Positions 8,601-16,663 of a DNA stretch of 64,000 nucleotides are shown here, one piece after another (positions within the stretch are counted from its first letter, which is position 1; the number at the start of each line of letters is the position of its first letter). This DNA is from Ichthyobacterium seriolicida (GTDB lineage: Bacteria; Bacteroidota; Bacteroidia; Flavobacteriales; Ichthyobacteriaceae): NCBI RefSeq assembly GCF_002369955.1, contig NZ_AP014564.1, forward strand, positions 683,097 through 747,096. The letters are read 5' to 3'. A program made the position numbers and the translations under genes. Under the pieces are notes generated by a model. It was not told the origin of the DNA. It was given only the letters and a program-made list of their open reading frames with translations, and ran no database searches.

Positions 8601-8772
8601 TTACATAAGTTTTGATCGTAATATGTTTAGAATGATTTTTGAAGATGTTCGTAAGAATTTGACCTATTTCAAAACCTTTTTGGAGAGTATACAAGATTAC
8701 AATACAGAGATGCATTCTGAGTACGACAATGTTTTTAAAGATATATACGATAGGATAATATCTAAGGCCTAG
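5674..8772 (+). CDS. DUF2723 family multi-spanning glycosyltransferase-like protein
   Basis: This is a 1032-residue membrane protein of the DUF2723 family, annotated in Bacteroidetes as protein O-mannosyltransferase-like (GT-C fold). The N-terminal half carries about a dozen hydrophobic segments. The first loop has MEPSVSFWDCGEYI and LEIGHPPGSSLYQ, the conserved DUF2723 signature with the acidic residue expected of GT-C catalytic loops. A second cluster of spans lies around residues 510-620, with PRERDYALVGSFY between them. The C-terminal part is soluble and helical. It probably transfers a sugar from a lipid carrier to exported proteins or glycans, but donor and acceptor are unknown. The start at 5674 is chosen for its distance to the promoter box; Met6 is an alternative. 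Confidence 0.85.
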   Translation: MKRFMSHYKLINNISGCVVFFISLSVYLLTMEPSVSFWDCGEYIATGSKLEIGHPPGSSLYQIIAAFFSIFSFGDPTKIALMVNSLSAISSAFTILFLFWTITSLTKIAIGKEDLSDSDIIKIIGSGLVGSLAFTFTDTFWFSAVESGVYAMGMMFISMIFWLSLKWYLDDSQRSDKWIVLISYIIGLSVGVHMLVMLSIPAVVFVFLSKRDKGITDSIKKFILANLLVVFALATVFRVIFPSILKFFHWAEIFFTNSLGMPFNSGTIIAAVVIISILAFGVVYSERKEKFKLNTFFISLTFMILGFSSWLMLPIRSNAEPPINESPPNNAVELLSYYNRDQYGELNILYGPMYTAYEGGIKLDKETPYQDGFVYYQRDYKTNKYVIVEDGKDAKPVIDKKHMGFFPRMGNRSPGSIQNYKSIVPSLMKNKGDKPTFFQNVEYFLKYQVSYMYLRYFMWNFAGRQNDLQGNMDLINGDWISGISFIDEMRLGPQDNLPDSLKNNKSRNTYYFLPLMLGLLGLFYHFKSDRNRAYSVMLLFVFTGIAITVYTNNKAFEPRERDYALVGSFYTFCIWIGFGVFFLIDRAREYLNKKITSILTIVICLLAVPGILAKENWDDHDRSNRYITRDVAKNYLDSCAENAILFSLGDNDTYPLWYMQEVEGYRTDVKCVNLSLLNTDWHIDQAKRDTYEGKGIPSRIPKERYVKNKRNIIYFYDKYGIIDSLRWPLSNFMEWITSDSKETKLRSGNTQEYFSPVRKIRIPVEKENVLKHGIVSKEEAHLILDKIDINIPKKSSGIEKKDMIIFDILNELKWTRPIYFTITSGYRDEDFTYLSDYLQLEGLTYKLVPIKTDREKINFGSFGRINTDILYKNLMNFGWGNGEDPNTYLDEVSTRIISLTTRSVFLRLATALVEEGKNEKAKLVLDRCMDKAPISIYGNNIFTLGMAELYYQIDDRETGDLIMRSYADNLVQNLNYYISFDRNMFRMIFEDVRKNLTYFKTFLESIQDYNTEMHSEYDNVFKDIYDRIISKA

Positions 8773-8797
8773 TTGAAAAACTTTATTTTGATTATTA

Positions 8798-9250
8798 ATG
8801 AGAACTTTAATACAGAGAGTATCCAAAGCCAGTGTGAGTATTGGCGGAAACACAAAATCTGAAATAAATAAAGGATTGGTCGTTTTAGTGGGTGTGGAAG
8901 ACTCCGATACCAAAGATGATATAGTTTGGCTCTGTAATAAGATTACTAACCTCAGAATATTCGATGACAAATCGGGTCTTATGAATTGTTCTTTAAAAGA
9001 TGTAAATGGGGAGATATTAGTGGTGAGTCAATTTACCTTATATGGTAACGTTAAAAAAGGGAATAGGCCTTCTTTTATAAGGGCTTCTAAACCTGACTTT
9101 TCTATTCCCATGTATGAAGATTTTGTAAAGACACTTAAAACTATATCTGGAATAGAAGTCCAGACTGGTGAATTTGGAGCAGATATGGATGTTCATATAT
9201 TAAATACTGGTCCAGTTACAATATGGATAGATTCTAGAAACAGAGAATAA
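8798..9250 (+). CDS. dtd: D-aminoacyl-tRNA deacylase
   Basis: The enzyme removes D-amino acids (and glycine mischarged on tRNA-Ala) from tRNA, which protects translation. At 150 residues it has the normal DTD length. Both active-site motifs are visible: SQFTLYG at 77-83 and NTGPVT at 136-141. The N-terminal MRTLIQRVSKASV is also typical. It lies 25 bp after the DUF2723 gene and 4 bp before a MazG-type gene, so all three are probably cotranscribed. Confidence 0.96.
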   Translation: MRTLIQRVSKASVSIGGNTKSEINKGLVVLVGVEDSDTKDDIVWLCNKITNLRIFDDKSGLMNCSLKDVNGEILVVSQFTLYGNVKKGNRPSFIRASKPDFSIPMYEDFVKTLKTISGIEVQTGEFGADMDVHILNTGPVTIWIDSRNRE

Positions 9251-9254
9251 TAAG

Positions 9255-9581
9255 ATGAGTATTAAACAGTCCCAAGAGGAAGTAGATAAGTGGATAAAGC
9301 AACATGGCGTTCGTTATTTTAACGAATTGACAAATATGGCTCAACTTACTGAAGAGGTAGGTGAGGTGGCTAGAATAATATCTAGAAGGTATGGAGAACA
9401 ATCTGAAAAAGAAAGCGATAAAGGCAAAGATCTAGGCGAGGAACTAGCAGATGTGCTTTTCGTACTGTTGTGTATAGCTAATCAAACTGGAGTGGATTTA
9501 CAAGAGTCCTTTGATAAGATGCTAGACTTTAAAGGTAAAAGGGATCACCATAGGCATAAGAATAATCATAAGATAAGATAG
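9255..9581 (+). CDS. MazG-type nucleotide pyrophosphohydrolase
   Basis: This 108-residue all-alpha NTP pyrophosphohydrolase hydrolyses nucleoside triphosphates, often non-canonical ones, to monophosphate and PPi. The MazG metal-binding pattern is present as EEVGEVAR near residues 33-40 and EELADVLF near 63-70. A charged insert (RYGEQSEKESDKGKDLG) separates the halves. It follows dtd by 4 bp, so both housecleaning enzymes are likely made from one message. The substrate is unknown. Confidence 0.9.
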   Translation: MSIKQSQEEVDKWIKQHGVRYFNELTNMAQLTEEVGEVARIISRRYGEQSEKESDKGKDLGEELADVLFVLLCIANQTGVDLQESFDKMLDFKGKRDHHRHKNNHKIR

Positions 9582-9602
9582 ATACAATCTTAAGTTATAA
9601 TT

Positions 9603-10424
9603 ATGAAAATCAGCAGAGTAGTATATGTTTTATTCCTATTTACTAATGCTGCGTTTGGGCAATACACCTCAAAAGACACTGAAGCCAAAGGAATGTCTTT
9701 AGCTGGAGCTATGGTTTCGGATAATTCTTTTTATTCTTTATATCACAATATCTCTGGGCTATGTTCGTTTTCAGGAATGAGACTAGCTCTGAATTACAGT
9801 AATAAGTTTACGTTGAAAGAGACTTCTAATAAGAGTATTGCTCTAGCTTTTGATGTTTATCCCAATAATGTCTTTGCTGTAGAACTATCCAATTATGGTT
9901 TTTACAAATACTCTGAAAACAAAATATTCTTGGGATATGCAAAAAAGATACACAGTAATATATTTGGAGGCATAGGTTTGTATTATCAATTTTTGGATGT
10001 AATAACTTCAACTAAAAAGTCGCATTTATTCTATTTTAGCATGGGGCTGCAATTTATAATTGATGATGATTTATCCATAGGTGTTCATATTTCAAATCCT
10101 ACATTAAATAAGTACAGTCACAGTTATATCAAAAAATCATATCCAAGTAATTTTCAAGTGGGTATTAAGTGGAATATAAATTCTCACTTGGTTTTGTATT
10201 CTCAACTTCAGAAAGAGTTGTATAGCAATATTTGTCTTCAAATGGGGCTGGAACATTCTATAAAAAAATATGTTTATGTGCGTATTGGTTTAGATAGTAA
10301 TTTTGACTCGTATAATATTGGAGTGTCTATGAAATATTCTCCCTTAGATATAAATCTATCTGTTGGATATCATACAAGGTTAAATTTTACTCCGTCTGTT
10401 TCGACGAGTTATAAATTTTACTGA
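9603..10424 (+). CDS. Outer-membrane beta-barrel protein (PorV/PorQ-like)
   Basis: This 273-residue protein has a signal peptide (cleavage likely after NAAFG) and then alternating beta-strands typical of a small outer-membrane barrel, ending in an aromatic residue (YKFY). The early segment GMSLAGAMVSDNSFYSLYHN followed by ISGL resembles the PorV/PorQ/FadL-like pattern GxxxAxxxDxxxxxxNPAGL, although the normal Pro and Ala are missing. PorV and PorQ are T9SS accessory barrels; whether this protein works with T9SS is an inference. It starts 21 bp after the MazG gene. Confidence 0.65.
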   Translation: MKISRVVYVLFLFTNAAFGQYTSKDTEAKGMSLAGAMVSDNSFYSLYHNISGLCSFSGMRLALNYSNKFTLKETSNKSIALAFDVYPNNVFAVELSNYGFYKYSENKIFLGYAKKIHSNIFGGIGLYYQFLDVITSTKKSHLFYFSMGLQFIIDDDLSIGVHISNPTLNKYSHSYIKKSYPSNFQVGIKWNINSHLVLYSQLQKELYSNICLQMGLEHSIKKYVYVRIGLDSNFDSYNIGVSMKYSPLDINLSVGYHTRLNFTPSVSTSYKFY

Positions 10425-10511
10425 TAGATGAGACTTTTGTTATGTTCATGTTAAATATCATTTTTTTCATAAAGTATTAAAAATTGCCTGTAATATAAAA
10501 AACCCTTTATA

Positions 10512-11855
10512 ATGGAATGTGAAATAAAAAAGTTTATGGATTACGTCTCTGCACGTAATAAATATGAAGATGAGTTTTTACAAGCTGTACACGAAGTTGC
10601 CAGTGTTGTAATACCTTATATAAAAGATAAGCCTAAATACAGGGATAGAAAAATTTTAGAGAGGATGGTCGAACCTGAGAGAGTGATTATTTTCAGAGTT
10701 CCTTGGGCAGATGACAATGGAGAAGTGCAAATAAATAGAGGCTATAGAGTTCAGATGAATTCTGCTATAGGCCCTTATAAGGGTGGCTTGCGTTTTCACC
10801 CTACAGTGAATTTAAGTATTCTCAAATTTCTTGGATTTGAACAAGTTTTCAAAAACAGCTTGACGACTCTTCCTATGGGAGGAGGAAAAGGAGGATCCGA
10901 TTTTGATCCTAAAGGCAAATCAGATTTAGAGGTGATGAGGTTTTGTCAGAGTTTTATGGCAGAGTTATATAGACATATAGGGTCTAATAACGATGTTCCA
11001 GCTGGGGATATAGGTGTAGGGGCAAGAGAGATAGGTTATCTATTTGGTCAGTATAAAAAACTCAGGAATGAGTTCACTGGAGTGCTTACGGGTAAAGGCA
11101 TAGAATGGGGAGGATCGTTAATACGTCCAGAGGCTACTGGTTATGGAGTAGTGTATTTTACAGAGAATATGCTAAAACGTATAGATACAAGTATGGTTGA
11201 TAAAAAGGTTTTAATATCTGGTTCGGGCAATGTGGCTCAGTATGCAGCTGAGAAAGTTATAGAATTAGGAGGCAAGGTGTTGACAATGTCTGATTCTTCT
11301 GGGTATGTATACGATAGTGCTGGAATAGATAGGGAAAAATTAGACTTTATAATTACGTTGAAAAATGTAAAGAGAGGTAGGATAAAAGAATATGCCGATA
11401 AATATCCAGGTGTTTCATTTAACGAATCTAAAACACCTTGGACAGAGAAATGTGATATAGCTCTACCTTGTGCTACCCAAAATGAATTGTGCCAAGAAGA
11501 TGCAGAGAGTTTAGTCAAAAACGGTGTAATATGTGTGGTAGAAGGAGCTAATATGCCATCCACACCTGAAGCGGTGAGTTTCTTTACAAAATCTAAAGTG
11601 CTGTATGCTCCAGGCAAGGCTTCTAATGCTGGCGGGGTTGCTGTCTCTGGATTAGAGATGTCTCAAAATTCATTGAGATATAATTGGACTAGACAAGAGG
11701 TAGATAGCAGGCTAAAGTCTATTATGAAAGATATTCACAATACTTGTATAGAGTACGGTGTAGATGAAAAGGGCTTTGTAGATTACGTTAAGGGATCTAA
11801 TATAGCTGGTTTTGTAAAAGTAGCTGATGCCATGTTAGCACAAGGATTAGTCTAG
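10512..11855 (+). CDS. gdhA: NADP-specific glutamate dehydrogenase
   Basis: The enzyme makes glutamate from 2-oxoglutarate and ammonia with NADPH. It has 447 residues, the usual hexameric GDH length. The glutamate-binding segment NSAIGPYKGGLRFHP and the catalytic-lysine motif PMGGGKGG (121-128, Lys126) are intact. The NAD(P) fold begins at ISGSGNVAQYAAEK, and the NAGGVAVSGLEMSQN segment is typical of the bacterial biosynthetic form. The gene stands alone, with a strong terminator-like hairpin downstream. Confidence 0.96.
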   Translation: MECEIKKFMDYVSARNKYEDEFLQAVHEVASVVIPYIKDKPKYRDRKILERMVEPERVIIFRVPWADDNGEVQINRGYRVQMNSAIGPYKGGLRFHPTVNLSILKFLGFEQVFKNSLTTLPMGGGKGGSDFDPKGKSDLEVMRFCQSFMAELYRHIGSNNDVPAGDIGVGAREIGYLFGQYKKLRNEFTGVLTGKGIEWGGSLIRPEATGYGVVYFTENMLKRIDTSMVDKKVLISGSGNVAQYAAEKVIELGGKVLTMSDSSGYVYDSAGIDREKLDFIITLKNVKRGRIKEYADKYPGVSFNESKTPWTEKCDIALPCATQNELCQEDAESLVKNGVICVVEGANMPSTPEAVSFFTKSKVLYAPGKASNAGGVAVSGLEMSQNSLRYNWTRQEVDSRLKSIMKDIHNTCIEYGVDEKGFVDYVKGSNIAGFVKVADAMLAQGLV

Positions 11856-11918
11856 ATACTCTTAAAATGAGAGACCTTTTTAAAAAGATCTAAAAGAGAC
11901 TAGACTTTTAAACAAAAA

Positions 11919-11957
11919 GGAAGCTGCCTCGGTTTTGAGACAGCTTCCTCTCTTTTT
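11919..11957 (+). terminator. Terminator of gdhA
   Basis: GGAAGCTGCCTC and GAGACAGCTTCC form a 12-bp stem with one C-A mismatch and a GGTTTT loop, then TCTCTTTTTT. Loop and stem core match the hairpin at 4345-4368, so this is a reused terminator sequence. About 35 bp further on, a second GC-rich hairpin (11981-12012) without a T-tract has no clear role. Confidence 0.8.
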
Positions 11958-12085
11958 TGTTTTTGAAACTAGTTTTAGCTCTCCTTGGGTGGGGAGACTA
12001 TCCCCCAAGGGGAAAACGCAAATAGTTAAAAGTATTAAATACAATAAAATTTATATGAATTTGACTATTCCAAAACACCTAATAT

Positions 12086-12622
12086 TCAATCGCTATATAT
12101 AGTAGACAAATTCATACAAGGAAGATCTGTTTTTAATAGTTTATCATACATCTCTTTATCGTAATCTTCTAATTTTTTAGATCTAAAATATAATTCACTA
12201 TCATTCCCCGTGTGAAGTATACCATCTTTAATAATATATCTTTTTTCTCTTAACCGAGAAATAACATTTCTGCCAGGTGGCAAGTAACCGTATACACAAT
12301 GAAAATACCCTTTTCTTTTTACTGACCAAAACGAATTAGGTACGTCAAATTTAGAGCTTTCACATCTAAACTCTTTAAGTTTTTTATTATAAAAAACTTG
12401 TTTATTTAATACTTTATCTTTTCTAAAAATTTCTAGCATAGTAGAATCACTTGGATCATTAGGGATAGTTATGTCGATCCAAATACCTAATAGATTCGGA
12501 TCTATTGTTCCGCTTTTTACCATTTTTATATCTCTCTGATGATCCTCAGGTGTGTATACATTATACCCCATACAACACGCTAAAATTAACGAGGATATGG
12601 ATATTAATATTTTTTTTAACAT
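12086..12622 (-). CDS. Small predicted lipoprotein of unknown function
   Basis: I do not recognise this 178-residue protein. It begins MLKKILISISSLILACCMGY, a lipoprotein signal with Cys16 or Cys17 as the likely lipidated residue. The rest is basic and soluble, with a GIWIDITIP segment near residue 47 and a tract around SKFDVPNSFWSVKRKGYFHC. The GIW-DIT pattern loosely recalls small lipocalin-like lipoproteins, but this is not enough to name a family. It is convergent with gdhA, with no operon partners. Confidence 0.6.
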   Translation of the reverse strand: MLKKILISISSLILACCMGYNVYTPEDHQRDIKMVKSGTIDPNLLGIWIDITIPNDPSDSTMLEIFRKDKVLNKQVFYNKKLKEFRCESSKFDVPNSFWSVKRKGYFHCVYGYLPPGRNVISRLREKRYIIKDGILHTGNDSELYFRSKKLEDYDKEMYDKLLKTDLPCMNLSTIYSD

Positions 12623-13000
12623 AGTTTATTGATTTAATCTTTTACTTTTAAGAGCAATTATATTCGGTGAAAAGACTAATAGTAATTCCTTTTCGTAGGT
12701 ATTTTTTAAACCCATTTATACTGAGACTAATATTAGTTCTTTTTCGCACGTATTTTTTAAAACCCCTTTTCGATCAGTTGTTACACTATTTCTTTATAAG
12801 ACGGAATTTTAAAACGCCTTTTAAGGTATCAACTGTATATAACAACTCCCCAAATACTCAAAGTAATTTTAACTCTACTTAAGTAGGGCTTCTCCTCCAG
12901 GGTATGGCGCAAATGTAAAGGAAAGAATAGGAATAAATATAATAAACTTCTAAAGATTTAAAACTCATTTGGAGTAACACCAAAAATAGTGTCTGAAGTT
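12623..13000. other. Intergenic region with a short imperfect tandem repeat
   Basis: No convincing gene is seen here. Two imperfect direct repeats with a 51-bp period lie at about 12674-12711 and 12725-12764; both contain GACTAATA, a TCxTTTTCG-like core and GTATTTTTTAAA. A weaker third copy may follow. The repeats create a 71-codon plus-strand open frame of low-complexity FILR-rich sequence without a plausible start context, which I do not call a gene. Confidence 0.5.
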
Positions 13001-13996
13001 TTAGTTTAATTTATTCGTTAAAATTTCTATTTGCTTTTTTGGAGATTCATTTTTGTACAAAATATTGTACACAGCAGTCGTAATGGGCATATTTATCTTC
13101 AATTTTTCATTTAACACGGATATACTCTTAACTGCATAATAACCTTCTACTATCATATTCATCTTTTTCTGAGCGGACTCTACAGAGTCCCCTTTTCCTA
13201 TCATATTTCCAAAGGTTCTATTCCTACTAAAGGGAGAGTACCCTGTAACGAGCAGATCTCCTAAATATGCAGAGTCGTTTATATTCCTATTTATAGGGTG
13301 AACCCTTTTTATAAAAGAATCCATTTCCCTTATAGCATTAGACATTAAAACTGCTTGGAAATTATCTCCATACCCCAGTCCATTTGCTATCCCCACTGCT
13401 ATTGAAAATATATTCTTCAATACCGAAGCATACTCGGTTCCAAAGATATCATGGGAAATTATAGTCTTTATATAATCGCAAGACAGATATTTAGCCATTA
13501 CTTTTGCATTGGCTTGGTTCTCAGAAGCTATTGTCAAATAAGAAAGTCTTTCTAAAGCTACTTCTTCCGCGTGGCAAGGCCCAGTTATAACTCCTATATT
13601 TTTGATGTCTATAGAGTATTTTAATTGAAAAAAATCACCCACTATAATTCTATCTTCAGGAATTATTCCCTTTATGGCAGAGAATATTATTTTTTCTTTT
13701 AAAGAGGTATTGAGTTTTTCTAACTCTTTTTTCAGAAAGGCCGATGGCACAGCAAAAACTATGAGTTTATAATTTTCAATTATTTCATTTATATCTGAGC
13801 TGATGTCTAATTTAGACACATTTAGCTTTGCTAAGCTTAAATAATTAGGGTTGGTGCCGTATTCTAATATGTGCTCTATGGCGTTGTTATTTCTCATATA
13901 CCAACCTACTTGGTCCAAATTTCCCGAAAGTATTTTTACTAGAGCAGTGGCCCAACTTCCTCCTCCTATAACAGCCACTTTTTTTGTGTTATTCAT
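13001..13996 (-). CDS. gpsA: Glycerol-3-phosphate dehydrogenase [NAD(P)+]
   Basis: GpsA reduces dihydroxyacetone phosphate to sn-glycerol-3-phosphate, the backbone of phospholipids. The 331-residue protein has the N-terminal GGGSWATAL dinucleotide-binding loop (11-19), the AVPSAFLKKEL segment, AIKGI near 105, the VITGPCHAEEVA substrate segment and the catalytic lysine in SVLKNIFSIAVGIANGLGYG. The start codon overlaps the hisS stop by 4 bp (ATGA), so the two genes are translationally coupled. Confidence 0.95.
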   Translation of the reverse strand: MNNTKKVAVIGGGSWATALVKILSGNLDQVGWYMRNNNAIEHILEYGTNPNYLSLAKLNVSKLDISSDINEIIENYKLIVFAVPSAFLKKELEKLNTSLKEKIIFSAIKGIIPEDRIIVGDFFQLKYSIDIKNIGVITGPCHAEEVALERLSYLTIASENQANAKVMAKYLSCDYIKTIISHDIFGTEYASVLKNIFSIAVGIANGLGYGDNFQAVLMSNAIREMDSFIKRVHPINRNINDSAYLGDLLVTGYSPFSRNRTFGNMIGKGDSVESAQKKMNMIVEGYYAVKSISVLNEKLKINMPITTAVYNILYKNESPKKQIEILTNKLN

Positions 13997-15369
13997 AAGG
14001 AAAAAATATTTAACAGTTCGTCTATAGTATATCTGTCTTGTTTTGCTTCAGACATGTTTTTAACAGTTATAAAATCACTTTTTAATTCTTCATCTCCTAT
14101 CATAGCTATAAAAGGGATATTTCTTTTGTTGGCGTAAGAAATCTGTTTTTTTATGTTTTGACTATCTGGAAACATTTCGGCATTTATATTGTTTTCTCTC
14201 AATATAGAGATGTATTTCATAGACTCAAGAGCTCCTAATTCTCCAAGATTTAGAAATAGTACCTGAGTGATATTTCTATCTAGTTTTTCAAATATTTTAG
14301 ATTGTTCTAAAATCATATATATCCTTTCCAAACCGAATGAAATACCTACGCCTGATATATTTTTTAATCCAAATACTCCAGTTAGGTTGTCATACCTTCC
14401 ACCTCCTCCAATGGAACCTATATCACCATAGTCTGAACGAACCTCAAAAATGCTTCCAGTGTAGTAGTTAAGGCCTCTAGCTAGAGTTATTTTAAAAACT
14501 ATTTTCGCTCTTTTCAGTTTTATATTTGCAAGGGCATCTAGTATAAATTCTAACTCTTTTATTCCCTCTTTCCCTATTTCTGAAGTCGAGAGTATTCTTT
14601 TTAATGTTTTTACCTTTTCTAGATTATCTCCCTCTATATATATCAGTTCAGATAGTTTGTCTACAGATTCTTTACTTATTCCTTTAGATAATATCTCTTC
14701 CTTTACTTTTTCAGCTCCAATTTTATCTAATTTATCTAGAGCTACAGTGATATCTGTTATCTTGTCTATTTCTCCAATTATCTCTGTTATTCCATGTAGG
14801 ATTTTTCTGTTGTTTAGTTCTATTGTGACATCTAGATTTAAATCGTTGAAAACTTGGTCGTATAACTGTATTAATTCTACCTCTTGCCACAGAGATTTAG
14901 ACCCTATTATATCAGCATCACATTGATAGAACTCCCTGAGTCTTCCCCTTTGGGGTTTTTCGGCTCTCCACACAGGTTGTATTTGATATCTTTTGAAAGG
15001 AAAATGGAGTTTATCTTGATGTTGTGTTACAAATCTCGCAAAAGGAATGGTCAGATCGTATCTAAGTGCTTTGTTTGATATTGTATTTGTGAGAAAATTT
15101 AAATCTTCTTTATTCTGTTTATCTAGGAGATTTTTGTCTATATTTTTTGAATAGTTCCCAGAGTTGAGAATTTTGAATATTAATTTATCTCCCTCTTCTC
15201 CGTATTTTCCCATAAGTGTGGAAGAATTCTCTATAGATGGAGTTTCTATCTGGTTAAAACAGAATTTTTTAAATTGATTTTTTATTATGTTTATGACATA
15301 ATTTCTGTTTACCATTTCATCTGGTAAAATATCTTTAGTCCCTTTTGGGGTATTAACCTTAGTAGCCAT
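13993..15369 (-). CDS. hisS: Histidine--tRNA ligase
   Basis: This class II synthetase charges tRNA-His. The 458-residue protein starts with the N-terminal PKGTKDILP motif and has motif 1 around FCFNQIETPSIENSSTLMGK, the LRYDLTIPFARF segment, motif 2 with RRYQ-like FKRYQIQPVWRAEKPQRGR and REFYQCDADIIG, the second histidine loop ARGLNYYTGSIFEV and motif 3 in SGVGISFGLERI. The C-terminal anticodon-binding domain follows. It is the first gene of the hisS-gpsA pair. The TrkA gene ends 83 bp upstream on the same strand. Confidence 0.96.
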   Translation of the reverse strand: MATKVNTPKGTKDILPDEMVNRNYVINIIKNQFKKFCFNQIETPSIENSSTLMGKYGEEGDKLIFKILNSGNYSKNIDKNLLDKQNKEDLNFLTNTISNKALRYDLTIPFARFVTQHQDKLHFPFKRYQIQPVWRAEKPQRGRLREFYQCDADIIGSKSLWQEVELIQLYDQVFNDLNLDVTIELNNRKILHGITEIIGEIDKITDITVALDKLDKIGAEKVKEEILSKGISKESVDKLSELIYIEGDNLEKVKTLKRILSTSEIGKEGIKELEFILDALANIKLKRAKIVFKITLARGLNYYTGSIFEVRSDYGDIGSIGGGGRYDNLTGVFGLKNISGVGISFGLERIYMILEQSKIFEKLDRNITQVLFLNLGELGALESMKYISILRENNINAEMFPDSQNIKKQISYANKRNIPFIAMIGDEELKSDFITVKNMSEAKQDRYTIDELLNIFSL

Positions 15370-15452
15370 TTTATTTAAAAGAGGATGTTTTTATTTGTGT
15401 ATTTAAGAGTTTTCCTCAATATAGGGTTGTAATTTATATTTTTTAAAGAGAG

Positions 15453-16181
15453 TTATTTATTTATCTCTATGAATCTTTCGATCTTTTTTATCTTGCCAAA
15501 AATCAGAAGTCTATCATTTTCTTTTATAATGGTATCACTATCGGGAACCCCTATAATGTTATGTTCTGTTTTAATTTCTTCTTCCTCTCTTTCTCCTTCT
15601 CTTTTTTCTTGTTCTCCTTCTATTTTTTCTTCCCTTAGAAGGGTCACTAAGTTGAGTTCATATTTTTGTCTTAAACCCATATCTTCTATGCTTCTATTGA
15701 TTATTTTTTTTGGAGCGGTAATTTCTACTATTTCGTAGTCATTTGGCAATGGCATGCTCATTATCAATTCTGGATTAATAAGTGTTTGAGCTACTGAAAT
15801 GCCTACCTCATCCTCTGGAGAAAGTAGTTCTTTAATCCCCATTTTGGTTAAGATTTTCTTCTGATCTTCCCCATTGGCTCTCGAGATAATTCTCTTTACA
15901 TTCAGTTCTTGAAGTATGAAAGTAGTCAGCAATAAAGACTGAAAATCTTCTCCTATAGCCACTACAACGGCATCCATATTTTGTATATCCTGAGAGATCA
16001 AAGCATTTTTATCTGTAGATTCTAACATTACAGGATAAGTCACTTTATCTTTTATTTCATCTATTACTTCTTTTCGGTTATCTATAGCTATTACGTCAGC
16101 TCCTTTTTCTGTTAAAGTACGGGCTATAGCAAAACCAAATTGACCTAATCCTATAACGGCAAATTTCCCTTTTTTAGACAT
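15453..16181 (-). CDS. TrkA/KtrA-type potassium-uptake regulatory protein
   Basis: This 242-residue cytosolic regulator gates a Trk/Ktr K+ channel. The N-terminal RCK domain has GLGQFGFAIARTLTEKG (nucleotide-binding glycine loop), the acidic AIDN end of beta-2, and VVVAIGEDFQS. The RCK_C (TrkA-C) domain follows from about residue 140. Inside RCK_C there is an unusual low-complexity acidic/basic run (EGEQEKREGEREEEEIKTEH, about 187-206) that typical family members lack. No Trk/Ktr channel gene is in the window. The -7 box at 16216 gives it its own promoter; a MITE lies directly upstream of that. Confidence 0.9.
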   Translation of the reverse strand: MSKKGKFAVIGLGQFGFAIARTLTEKGADVIAIDNRKEVIDEIKDKVTYPVMLESTDKNALISQDIQNMDAVVVAIGEDFQSLLLTTFILQELNVKRIISRANGEDQKKILTKMGIKELLSPEDEVGISVAQTLINPELIMSMPLPNDYEIVEITAPKKIINRSIEDMGLRQKYELNLVTLLREEKIEGEQEKREGEREEEEIKTEHNIIGVPDSDTIIKENDRLLIFGKIKKIERFIEINK

Positions 16182-16215
16182 AGTTTTATCATTTAAAAAA
16201 TACTTTTAAGGTGCC

Positions 16216-16223
16216 CAAAGGTA
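16216..16223 (-). promoter_or_regulatory. Probable -7 box (TACCTTTG) of the TrkA gene
   Basis: On the minus strand this matches TAnnTTTG exactly, 35 nt before the start codon. The MITE-like element at 16231 begins 8 bp upstream of the box, so any -33 element would now have to lie within the MITE end or its target duplication. Confidence 0.5.
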
Positions 16224-16230
16224 CTTATTA

Positions 16231-16475
16231 ACCTGAGTTCGATTAATAAAATCACTTGAATCTTTTAAATTTATTGGGATTTAAGAGGTTGCTAGTGTAG
16301 TTATTGGAATTCTTTTGTATACTTAGGCCGATTTAATGGAATTCTGATACTTTTTGCACAAAAACATTCAATTTATCACAAATGCGAGTTTCTTTAACCC
16401 TAGTTAATACAAGGCTTTCAAGCATTTTCACTAAACAAACATTTTCACTAAACAAATTATTAATCTAACTCAGGT
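16231..16475. repeat. MITE-like repeat, copy B (IS982-type ends, target duplication)
   Basis: This 245-bp non-coding element starts ACCTGAGTTCGATTAATAA and ends TTAATCTAACTCAGGT, forming terminal inverted repeats of about 17 bp with one mismatch. It is flanked on both sides by TATTA, which looks like a target-site duplication. It is similar throughout to copy A at 2667. It contains a 17-bp tandem duplication near the right end (ATTTTCACTAAACAAAC, from 16441). No open frame survives. Just outside (16482-16497), AGATGAGTTAGGTTAATA looks like another broken end. The rest of the gap up to 16663 shows nothing further. Confidence 0.8.
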
Positions 16476-16663
16476 TATTAAGATGAGTTAGGTTAATAAT
16501 TATTCAGAAATAAATAATAAAAAAAAGATATATTTTGAGCTATTTGATGTGCTAAAACTTTAAACCTCTTAGCTTTAAGAGTATGTCAGTTTTAGTCAAT
16601 GGAAACTCAGATTATTAAGTTTATTTTTTGTGTACATTGGCCCTCAAATATTTTTATTGGTTG

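Noticed and set aside
12667-12882. A 71-codon plus-strand open frame
   Set aside because: It arises from AT-rich imperfect repeats, has no family resemblance and no promoter or sensible start context.
16628-16663. An upstream TTG start for the adenosyltransferase
   Set aside because: The added residues (MCTLALKYFYWL) are unlike the family, whose N-terminal MxIYTKxGDxG motif begins at ATG 16664.
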